From positions 12,110,501 to 12,174,500 of the forward strand of contig CM040107.1 of NCBI GenBank assembly GCA_022496805.1: DNA of 64,000 nucleotides, read 5' to 3'. This document shows, one piece after another, positions 56,345 through 64,000 of the stretch; the first letter of the stretch is position 1; each line of letters starts with the position of its first letter. The notes beneath the pieces were generated by a model. The model worked only from the letters and a program-made list of their open reading frames with translations. It was not told the DNA's origin and made no database searches. Both the position numbers and the translations under genes were made by a program. The DNA comes from Pohlia nutans. Its lineage: Eukaryota; Streptophyta; Bryopsida; Bryales; Mniaceae.

Positions 56345-57193
56345 GTGGAGCGAGTGGCACAGAAGAGGAAATCTTCATCCGTAACAATTGACGTCGGTGC
56401 ATTGCAAGGAGTTGCGGGTGCCATCGAAGGTCCTACGCTACGCTCAGGAGCTGCCCCTGTGCTCGGTTCCAACCAGATTGTATCATCAAGTAGACAGGAT
56501 GCTTCACAATCACAGGGCGGAACGATGGCAGAGTCTCTCCTTAATGAAGGGGATGCCAATGTTGAAGCTTGTGTTCAAGGGCAGTCACTGGATATGGAGG
56601 GTGGAGTGCCTAAAAAAGTGAAGACTGTGGAGGGGTCATCGGGGGATCTCCCCATAATACTCTCTAGCAACTCTCCTCCGTCAGGCGAAGAAGATGATGT
56701 TGTGGGCCAGGCAGAACCTCTGGACCCATGCTTGGTGGACTCTATGCATGACCTCGACAGAATGAGTCCTGCTCACGATCCTGACACTGCGCATCCTGAT
56801 GCGCCTAATACTCCAAATCAAAAGAGTCGGGATGACCTGTCAAAGATAGACTCTAGCATGCCTGTAGAAGAAGTCATCCAAGACACAGATGGTCCAGATA
56901 CAATATCGGGCGGTGGCCCGATAGGTCCTATGGAGAAGGACGTACCAGCGGAAGATGGAGTTGGTGGACTGGAGGAATCTTCTGGCAAAACAATGGATTT
57001 GCAACACATCCAAGACGACGTCGTCGAAGATGGTCCAGATATAGTATCGGGCGGTGGCCCGATGGGTCCTATGGGGAAGGACGATCCACCGAAAGATGGA
57101 GTTGGTGGACCGGAGGAATCTTCTGGCAAATTATTCGTGTTGCAGCATGCTGCGGAGATGGAGCAGGACGCCACAGCTCTTCTTGTAGGCTGA
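56345..57193 (+). pseudogene. Truncated copy of the disordered repeat protein (right arm)
   Basis: The frame matches the left-arm ORF from ERVAQKRKSSSVT on, but has only two 141-bp repeat units and stops after LLVG because the C-terminal coding part is deleted. The splice acceptor AG just upstream is kept. Confidence 0.65.
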
Positions 57194-57233
57194 CTTGTAA
57201 ATGTGACTTGCATTAACAATTATTGGTTCCCAG

Positions 57234-58112
57234 GGGGAGCACTTACTCGATGTAAACACCCTATCGGGGGGTCGCCCGATCTCAGGTGCTGCACCAAGTG
57301 CAGTTAGGCCTGTTGAAGAGGTGAAATTGTGTAATGATCCCAACGGTACGTAGTTTTTGTTGAATACCTGCATGATATTGCACATAATTTCGGCATCTTT
57401 TGTTACCTTGCTCATTCATCCTCCCCTATCCCAATGTTGTTGTCTCAAGCTTTTTGATTTATTGCAGGGAAACTCCCAAAACCAGTTATTGGGCCCACAC
57501 TCCCAGAAGAAAAAACCCAGGTACTGCCACCGCAATACATAGTTGTGATTGACTTGAATGGGGTCCTCTGTTCTAGAAGCCCCTTTGAAATGGGTAAGAA
57601 GCGGATAATACATCCTAGACCTGGTTGTGCGGAGTTCTTGAATTTTGTTAATAGCAATGCAAAAATCGTCATATGGAGTTCCGCCAACATGAAGAATGTT
57701 ACGAACATGGTCAATGAGACCACCAAGGGTTGCTCCTTCAACCCACAGGAGCTTCTTCGGCTAACCCAAGCTGATTGCACGGACGCGGGAATCGTGGTCG
57801 GTGAAAAGAATCCGCTGTATCTCAAGGATCTAACCGTAGTGCAGAGGCGTCTGTCGTTAAGTACTACTGATCATAGTCTATTAGTGGACGATACTCCCAC
57901 GAAGTCTGTCCTGAACGTGTAGCATGGTGCAATCCACCCTCCAACTTGGAAGGATGACCAAGCTGATACGTTCTTAGACTCCGTCTTGAGGCCTTGGCTA
58001 CAAGGCCTATTCGAGTCAGGATTATCAGTTAAAGATTATGTGAAGACCAATCCGCTTACAGATGGCCAGCAGATCCCGTCAGAGGAGGTTGTTCAGAAGA
58101 TTTTGAAATCCT
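57234..58112 (+). pseudogene. FCP1/NIF-type HAD gene, right-arm copy with premature stop
   Basis: Exons 57234-57345 (again 112 bp) and 57468 onward match the left-arm gene. Motifs DLNGVL, IVIWSS, CTDAG and LLVDDTPTKSVLN are intact, but TAG at 57920 follows VLNV where the left arm has AAG. After the stop the frame continues collinear to about 58112, where it ends a few codons early. Confidence 0.75.
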
Positions 58113-58121
58113 AAGTAGGAA

Positions 58122-58325
58122 GTGATGTGGTTTGATAAATGTAATTGGGCTCTTGTGCAGTTTTTGAAGACCAATCCGCATACAGATGGCCAGCAGATGT
58201 CGTCAGGGGAGGTTGTTCAGACGATTTTGAAAACAGTAAGTAGGAAAGTGATGTGTATTGATAAATGTAATTGGGCTCTTGGGCAGTTTTTGTTGAAAAT
58301 TTTAGTTTTTGTTACGTGTGTTTAG
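58122..58325 (+). pseudogene. Duplicated tail segment of HAD gene, right arm
   Basis: Same tandem tail duplication as 31806-32009, nearly identical, so it predates the arm duplication. Confidence 0.5.
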
Positions 58326-58369
58326 TACTTTGAACTAAGAAGCCTGAGCTAGCGAGGCCACGGACGTCG

Positions 58370-58969
58370 CTGGGGCGATCCCCCGATGGCTTTACTGTTG
58401 TTTATTCATAGCTGCATTTTCTTGGGTTTCGCTAACCCCTGCCGGATTGTGTCGCCGCTTCCCTACATCGGGCGATCCCCCGATATGTTAAGTGGTCCCT
58501 ATCCTGGAACAATAATTTCATACCTAGGTGTGAGCTTTACTCCTAGTTACACTTCTTAGGTTGTTGACCATGATCATAATCATAATGCTGTCCAACAAAT
58601 GTGTAAGCCTTTTTTTGGGGAGTGTAACAGAGAATGCAGATGCATGAAGACCACTATTTAAGGAGATCTTTTAGTTTTAATGAATGTTATGTGCATTGAG
58701 AACTCTGTAGTTATTAAGTGATTAGGTTTAAGAATTCTAATTGCCCCCTCTTAGAGTTTTTGTTACAAGCTTTGGTATTTGTCACTATCAAATCTTAGTT
58801 TACGATTGAGTCTATAATTTCCAGGGCTAAGTGAAAGAGGACGGGATTGTCGATGGGGCGATCCCCCGATAACGTCACTTCTAGTCATTTACTCTTTTGA
58901 TTCTTCTTAGACTTCGGTGACTCCTCCCGAATTTAGTGGTCGCTCCGGTACATGGGGCTATCGCTCGAT
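58370..58969. repeat. Four element C palindromes in the right arm
   Basis: Copies at 58370-58387, 58467-58484, 58853-58870 and 58952-58969 match positions in the left arm (31744, 31647, 31261 and the altered site near 31160). Confidence 0.8.
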
Positions 58970-59030
58970 AAGTTTCGTGGTACCCATCGTGGAAAAGTAT
59001 TTTTCCAAATAGGTATCTCGTTTTATTCTA

Positions 59031-59266
59031 AAAGTTATTGTCATGTTTGGAAGTCATGTTTGAAGTGTTCTTTTAAGTAGGTCAAGAAAATACTTCCTGG
59101 TGGCTAATTTTATTATGGTTGCAATGAACATATGCAATGTTCATTAATCATTCTAGTGACATAATTTGGAACCTTTTTAATCATGTTTCTTACAATATGA
59201 TCAATGAAATTGACTCAAAGAAATACCAAGCATACAAGTTTGACAATATGTTTGGGACGGAGGGAG
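59031..59266. mobile_element. Stowaway-like MITE remnant in right arm
   Basis: Matches 30857-31093 inverted. The right end TTTGGGACGGAGGGAG with TA is intact; the left terminal repeat is lost. Confidence 0.7.
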
Positions 59267-59616
59267 TAAATATATTGGTTACGTTGTTCTGTGTCTCGCC
59301 GTAGCATAATGTTGTTTTATTTTCATTTTTGTGCAATGCTTAATGGAATGAATTTTATAGATGATAGGTTGATTGCGTAAACCAATTGTAGGGAGTTTGA
59401 TTGGGCATGCAGATGCATGATCACCACTATTTTAATAAGTCTAAGAGTTTTATACAGAGGAATGAAGCTGAGCACCGTATCGATGATACAAATACTTGCT
59501 TTTTCCTCAAACTTACTAGTATAGTGCGGAGTGTCTGCATACATCTTCCTATCACAATTTCTGAGCAGATATCTTCTGCTTTTTTTTTTTTTTGAAGTTT
59601 AGGACAGTGGGATATA

Positions 59617-60318
59617 TTGAACCACTCGGTCTCAGAGGATTGGGCGATCCCCCGATATTCTTCTGCTATTGTAACTCTTTACGGAATTGTTATCACGTTA
59701 ACACTTAGCATCGACTTCTTGCAGAATGTGATTGTGTTTTCGGTCAACGGTGTACTTTGCTTCGAGGATTACGAGGGCATCAACCCTGCGGTGTTCGACG
59801 TTAAGAGAATCCGTCGACGTCCTGGACTGCATGGTTTTTTCCGGAACTTCCTGAACTACTTTCGTATCGGCATCTGGTCTTCGATGCCTGCTGGACGACT
59901 CCAGCATGTTATTCAATTTTTGCTGCCACAGGACATTACCTCACAACTATTATTTGTTTATGGACGAAATAAGTGCCATAACCCAAACTGGTACCCTTAC
60001 TGCAAGAAGCGGATTCAGCGCCTGACGAAAGATTGCAGGACTCGGGAAATTTGTCGTCCGGATCGTATATTGATGGTGGATGACTGCCAATGGAGGAATA
60101 GGCGGAATGGTAACCTCTGCTGCTATTTTCTGAGGTCCTGGAAAGGGGAGGGGGAGTTTTCGAATTCTCGGATTGTCATTCCAAATATCTCTACAGCGTT
60201 GCTGCCTTTTATTATGCCTCTTTTATCCTATCAAAGTGTTAGTCAATTCCTCTTGAAATCTGAGATGGATGGGAAATTCCGTCGCCGACTCTTGCGGGAG
60301 GCTAGGCCGCACTTGTAG
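59617..60318 (+). CDS. HAD-like protein 2, right arm (element C)
   Basis: Inverted copy of 29925-30551. A coding exon begins at 59725 after CTTCTTGCAG with NVIVFSVNGVLCFEDYEG and continues RRPGLHGFFRNFLNYF, IGIWSSMPAGRLQHVI and RILMVDDCQW. It has WSS where the left arm has WSL, so at that position this copy is closer to the family form. Motif I lacks aspartate in both copies. Open for 233 codons. Confidence 0.5.
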   Translation: MNHSVSEDWAIPRYSSAIVTLYGIVITLTLSIDFLQNVIVFSVNGVLCFEDYEGINPAVFDVKRIRRRPGLHGFFRNFLNYFRIGIWSSMPAGRLQHVIQFLLPQDITSQLLFVYGRNKCHNPNWYPYCKKRIQRLTKDCRTREICRPDRILMVDDCQWRNRRNGNLCCYFLRSWKGEGEFSNSRIVIPNISTALLPFIMPLLSYQSVSQFLLKSEMDGKFRRRLLREARPHL

Positions 60319-61127
60319 TCTATATGTATAGATGGAATCGACGCTCATGGCAGTCATTACAACGACTACATAGCTTTTGACGGCTTTCTCGGGGGATCCC
60401 CCGATAGTTCGTTGATGGCATGGATGGAGATGTCGACCATTCAAAATTTGTACAATTTATTGCCCCTTTATTCCAAGCGGGGATGTTGTCATATATTCAA
60501 TTGAAATTCTTAGTTTAAAGCCTTCTAATTGAATACTGTTACTGAGTGAGGTTTATAATTTGCTTTCCTAACTCCTTTAGTCAGAATGCAATGGTACTTG
60601 TCACTTTTATTTAGCAAATTGTTTCAATTCACTTTAGAGTATAATAATTCTATGTAGAATAATTTCACAATTCCTTATCTTTAAAGCATGTACTTCTTCA
60701 ATTCGAACACTCGTTTCCCTCATGTCCTTCAATTACCATTGCTACATGTTATACTATGAATCGTCCAAATATTACTAAGAGGACATCGGGGGATCCCCGT
60801 ATTCTGGAAAGAGCCATTACATAGTCAATTTGTTACAATATTTCTTCGTATACACTGTTTTTTCAGTTTGATCTCGTGTATTATTATGTCATTAGTCCTA
60901 TTTTTTGTAGGAAATCGGGAGATCCCCCGATCCCTTGCACCATGTGCAGTCCAGAATTGACGCCAAAGTCCATATTTAGTTATATATCGCATGGAAACAA
61001 GAAGTGCTATACATTTGAGAACGTACACGTCAAAGTTGTATGAAATGTTATGATGAAGTATTTTGTTTTTTGTTGAAACAATTAAAATTGAGTTTAGAAA
61101 GTTGCCTATCCGATTTTCGGATGAGGG

Positions 61128-61555
61128 CAGATGGATGCAGGGCAGTCGGATGCTATGGCAGTCGGGTGGGGCAGATGGATGCAGCAATTCAGTGGGGCAG
61201 TCGGACGGAGCAGTTGGACATGGCAGATGAGTGAAGCAGTCGGAAGTCGCAGACGGATGGGGCAGTCGGGTGGGGCCAGCAGTTGCTGTCGGGGTAGTCA
61301 GGTAAGGGCTGATAATCAAGAACCGTCCGATTGAGGCAGTCAAGGGGCTGACGAGCACTGGTCGTTAGATGGGGGCAGTCGGGGGGGGGGGGAGACAACC
61401 AACAGTCGGTGTAGGGGCAGTCGGGGGGGCCAGTAGTCGGTGTAGGAGCAGTCAGGTAAGGGCTGATAATTGATATCCGTTAGATTGAGGCAGTCGGGGA
61501 GGCTGACGAGCCATGGTCGTTGGATGGGGCTGTCGGTACAGATGCAGTCGGTTTA
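61128..61555 (+). repeat. Directional G-rich GGCAGTCGG repeat cluster 1
   Basis: Many copies of GGCAGTCGG or GGGCAGTCGG in one orientation, mixed with longer phrases such as CAGGTAAGGGCTGATAAT seen twice (about 61299 and 61452). It is not palindromic. It lies directly upstream of a TATA box and a small gene. Confidence 0.8.
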
Positions 61556-61569
61556 GGGTTTCTGGCCGG

Positions 61570-61577
61570 ATATAAAT
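61570..61577 (+). promoter_or_regulatory. TATA box downstream of repeat cluster 1
   Basis: TATAAATA in GGATATAAATAGGGG, about 10 bp after the end of the repeat cluster; a typical plant core promoter for the gene at 61.9 kb. Confidence 0.55.
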
Positions 61578-61914
61578 AGGGGGCAAACTGCCTCATATAT
61601 CACATTTCTCACGTCCTGCGAGCACATCGATAGGCTTGCTGTATAGCAACCATTGCGAATTGCTTGGGGCTTTGAAGAAGTGGCCTGTAGTGCGGGAAAT
61701 TCCTTCATTGGAACTGTCATTCGCAGGTTATACAAAACATCACTTACTATCAAACCTCTCATTAGACTTTGAATTGTGTAATACATTGAATGCACTAGTA
61801 TTCTTCGCCATCATAATTGGACTTTTTGAAAGTGTTGGATTTAGAATTATATCTACATGACTAGAAATTCCTCTTACTAGTGTCAATGACTGTTTATTGC
61901 AGTGTATTATCAAG

Positions 61915-62280
61915 ATGTCAGCGGGGTATTATTATAGTCAAAGCAGCAATTCCAAGCAGAAAAAGCCCAAAGGTCAACCGCAAAAGCCAGAATGGCATAT
62001 ATACGACAATCCCAACATTCAAGCTAGACATAGATGGGAATCGGAACCAACTCCATGGACAGCTTTGATAAGAACCCCATCGAGTCTTCGGGAATTGTAC
62101 TTGGTTAGGTGGCCCATAGACATTCCTATTAAGCCCATGCGGCAATGGTTTAATGACAACCCGGACCTATTGGAGAAACCCGCCCCTAGTGATGATGATG
62201 ACGACGACGATGAAGATGCTGATGATCCTAATATTTGGGATGAGGTTCAAGATGCAATGAACGCACCGAGGACATTCTAA
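61915..62280 (+). CDS. Small hypothetical protein with acidic C-terminus
   Basis: After acceptor TTTATTGCAG at 61902 the frame starts MSAGYYYSQSSNSKQKKPKG and gives about 121 aa. It has a basic N-terminal part, a middle with LIRTPSSLRELYLVRWP, and an aspartate/glutamate run before a helical end (NIWDEVQDAMNAP). The basic-then-acidic design suggests binding to nucleic acid or a histone-like partner, but I recognise no domain. Confidence 0.45.
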   Translation: MSAGYYYSQSSNSKQKKPKGQPQKPEWHIYDNPNIQARHRWESEPTPWTALIRTPSSLRELYLVRWPIDIPIKPMRQWFNDNPDLLEKPAPSDDDDDDDEDADDPNIWDEVQDAMNAPRTF

Positions 62281-62785
62281 ATGATGAGTGCATAACGTAT
62301 AGATCTATATAATTATAGTATTATAGTTTTTTTGGACATTATGTGTACTGTATTGTACGCCTTAGATTTATACGTGTTTTTATAGAATGGCAAATTTGGA
62401 TCAACGGGACAAGGAAATAGATCTCAATTTTGATTAGCCATTACAAGTGTTAATGAGATGGAGTCTCACTCCCAATATTATCATTTGCCATTGTTATTGC
62501 TATTTTGGTAACTTTATGTATTTTGACTAGAATTTGCAATATGTGGAAAATGCAGCGATGAGTCTCGGGACTCCCATTTGGAACTTTTTTGCAGAGATGG
62601 GTGCGTAACATCATTAGGAACACCCTCAATTTTTTTCAATATTTATGAAAAATGAAATTCCATATGTTACTGGGATTTTGCTAACTCTATGTTCTTTGAC
62701 TTTGGTGGAAAACGCAGCCACGAGTCCCAGGACTGTGTTTTCAAATATTTTTTCATACATGGGTTCCTAATATGTAGGCCGTCGA

Positions 62786-63175
62786 GTAAGGGCAGTCAGA
62801 AGTGGCAGTCAGAGGGGGGGCAGTCGGGGACGGGCAGGCGGATCGTGGACCGTTGGATGACGGTAGTCGGATTAAGGCCGACACATCTGGGCCGTCGTGT
62901 ACGGGCAGTCGGGAGGAGGCAGACGGAGGGGGGTAGTCGGGGAGGGACAGTCGAATCGTGGGCCGTTGGATCAGGGCAGTCGAATCTGAGTTGTTCAGTA
63001 AGGGCAGTCGGGAGGGAGGTAGTCGGGGAGGGGCAGTCGGATCGTGGGCCGTTCGATGAGGGCAGTCGGATTGCGGCCGTCGAATCTTAGCTGTTCAATA
63101 CGGGCAGTCGGTGTGGGCAGTCGGGGGGGGGGGGGGGGGGGACAGTCGCACGAGGGCAGTCGGAGGGGGGGGGGC
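62786..63175 (+). repeat. Directional G-rich CAGTCGG repeat cluster 2 with about 100-bp higher-order unit
   Basis: The phrase GGATCGTGGGCCGTT with neighbouring GGGCAGTCGG recurs about three times with a period near 100 bp (about 62838, 62948, 63038). The cluster ends with an 18-base G run near 63123-63140. All copies share orientation with the downstream ORF. Confidence 0.8.
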
Positions 63176-63256
63176 AGTTTGTATATAACGTGGAGGATGT
63201 GGCCACGAGATCGCCACGAGCAGAATTGTGCAAGCTCCTCTGGCAAGTGGACCTAG

Positions 63257-64000
63257 ATGAGCAACATTCTAATGAAATGGAGGATGTTGAGCGTGTTGAG
63301 GGCGATTTCGAATGACCCTAAATATGCTAAACACAACATTCCGTTGTGTATCGTTGCGATGGTGTATGCGAAGAGTGTCTTGAAAGTACAAGTGGATTGG
63401 TCCTCGCTTCCGTCGTGCGTACTTAAAGCGTATTTACTGAGGAGGCCGAAAAAAAATCCCATGGTGCCAATTCCCCAATAGTTTATCGAAAACCATGATT
63501 TGCTGTATCCGCCAAAGAATTAGAGTGGGCCCAGTACAGAGGCTGACACGCAAGTGGACGAAGAATTGTTGGACGAAGTCATTGCAAATTTGAGCATCTC
63601 AGCCTTTGTAGAGGTACCACGACAAACGCCTCCCGTACAAATCCTTGAGGGACATGGCGATTATAGTCGTAGTGCAGTACAAGCGGAGGCAGTTGCAACA
63701 GGGGCCCCACCTACGGAAGAGGCGGATGCGGCAATGCCCGATTTTGAAATCGGAACAACGAATGTGATGATGGATGAGACGGTGGTACCAAGTACGCCCG
63801 TTTTACTGGGAGGGGAAGGATTTCCAGGCATAAACGACGCACTGAGTACATTGGATGGGATCCACGTTCACAGCACGGTAATCAGAGACCTCGTCAGAAA
63901 ACATGAGACAGAGGTCACAGCTCTGCGCGCCAGGGTGACATTTTTAGAAGGCAAACTTACTGAGCTGGGTTTCAAGGAAGATGCTTCAAACGCTGATTCC
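63257..64000 (+). pseudogene. Hypothetical coiled-coil protein, runs off right edge, two in-frame stops
   Basis: One frame runs MSNILMKWRMLSVLRAIS to TAG at 63479, then FIENHDLLYPPKN and TAG near 63521, then open to the window end: an acidic stretch (TQVDEELLDEVIANLSI), then a heptad-like helix RDLVRKHETEVTALRARV followed by LEGKLTEL. The stops are close together and may instead be inside an intron. No family recognised. It lies directly after repeat cluster 2. Confidence 0.4.

Larger units (their letters stand above)
29089..60990. mobile_element. Element C: palindrome-tagged large element with inverted duplication
   Basis: This block is defined by 18-bp palindromes of the form ATCGGG-N-GATC-N-CCCGAT or ATGGGGCGATCGCCCCAT. 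It carries an open ParB-methyltransferase gene (minus), HAD genes (minus), a putative transposase (plus, broken) and small plus-strand ORFs. Roughly 5-kb inverted arms at 29190-34652 and 56257-60990 hold the HAD genes. The element may be the whole 32 kb with very long terminal inverted repeats. Alternatively it may be the 24.7-kb segment between the 22-bp direct repeats, with the right arm a later duplication. I cannot decide between these. Confidence 0.5.
56257..60990. repeat. Right arm of large inverted duplication
   Basis: Inverted copy of 29190-34652. It lacks about three 141-bp repeat units and about 260 bp of the disordered ORF (the sequence jumps from the LLVG codons to TGACTTGTAAATG near 57190). 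It carries a premature stop in the HAD gene. Confidence 0.85.

Noticed and set aside
1..60990. Endogenous giant virus insertion
   Set aside because: No capsid, polymerase, packaging ATPase or other viral hallmark gene is seen, and the genes have introns.
61131..63256. Glycine/arginine-rich ORFs in the CAGTCGG clusters
   Set aside because: Repeat-driven, broken by G runs, and without conserved features.
1..64000. tRNA, rRNA or LTR retrotransposon genes
   Set aside because: None recognised on reading; no reverse transcriptase, integrase or long terminal direct repeats seen. A dedicated tRNA scan was not possible.

Overview
This window is nuclear DNA of a land plant. The evidence is interstitial TTTAGGG-type telomere repeats, spliced genes with plant-type splice sites, B3 DNA-binding domains, a Stowaway-like MITE and a plant-type DxNGxL HAD phosphatase family. 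I cannot name the species. Almost all of the window is accessory, transposon-like sequence, and I see no ordinary housekeeping gene. No searches were run; domain calls are my own reading of the translated sequence.

The main content is three related but distinct large elements lying side by side, each with its own short palindrome repeated many times. Element A (1 to about 14.05 kb, left end outside the window) carries 21-bp palindromes with arms TTTAGCTCGA / TCGAGCTAAA around one variable base. Element B (about 14.65 to 23.9 kb) carries 21-bp palindromes with arms TTCAACTCGA / TCGAGTTGAA around one base. Element C (about 29.1 to 61.0 kb) carries 18-bp palindromes such as ATCGGGCGATCCCCCGAT. 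The families do not mix.

The elements share a gene plan. On the minus strand each has a GC/CTG-rich non-coding leader exon, a long first intron full of its palindromes, and then one long spliced gene. That gene joins a ParB/Srx-like domain (motif I-x-GQH-x-VEA) to a protein ending in a DNA-methyltransferase-like SAM motif. The intron between the two halves also holds palindromes in all three elements. The gene is open throughout in element C (about 1071 aa, three exons) and broken in A and B. Elements B and C also have a FCP1/NIF-type HAD gene downstream. On the plus strand, A and C carry a large DUF7869-like, RNase-H-like putative transposase, and A also has tandem B3 domains.

Layout: 0.1-3.3 kb A ParB-methyltransferase (minus); 4.2-5.1 kb divergent leaders; 5.9-7.2 kb B3; 9.2-13.9 kb putative transposase; 14.8-17.1 kb B proline-rich and HAD genes; 17.2-21.4 kb B ParB-methyltransferase; 24.0-29.1 kb MITEs and gene-poor DNA; 29.2-34.65 kb left arm of a large inverted duplication with HAD genes; 34.9-38.6 kb C ParB-methyltransferase; 40.6-45.6 kb gene-poor DNA with a foldback element; 45.7-50.5 kb C putative transposase behind a 48-bp-phased palindrome array; 50.5-53.7 kb small genes and palindromes; 53.8-56.2 kb AT satellite; 56.26-60.99 kb right arm of the duplication; 61.1-64.0 kb a different G-rich CAGTCGG repeat system with two plus-strand ORFs, perhaps a fourth element.

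Working hypothesis (inference): each element encodes a sequence-specific ParB-methyltransferase that binds and/or methylates its own palindromes. The element would thereby mark itself, much as parS sites or modification sites do, while the DUF7869-like protein moves it.
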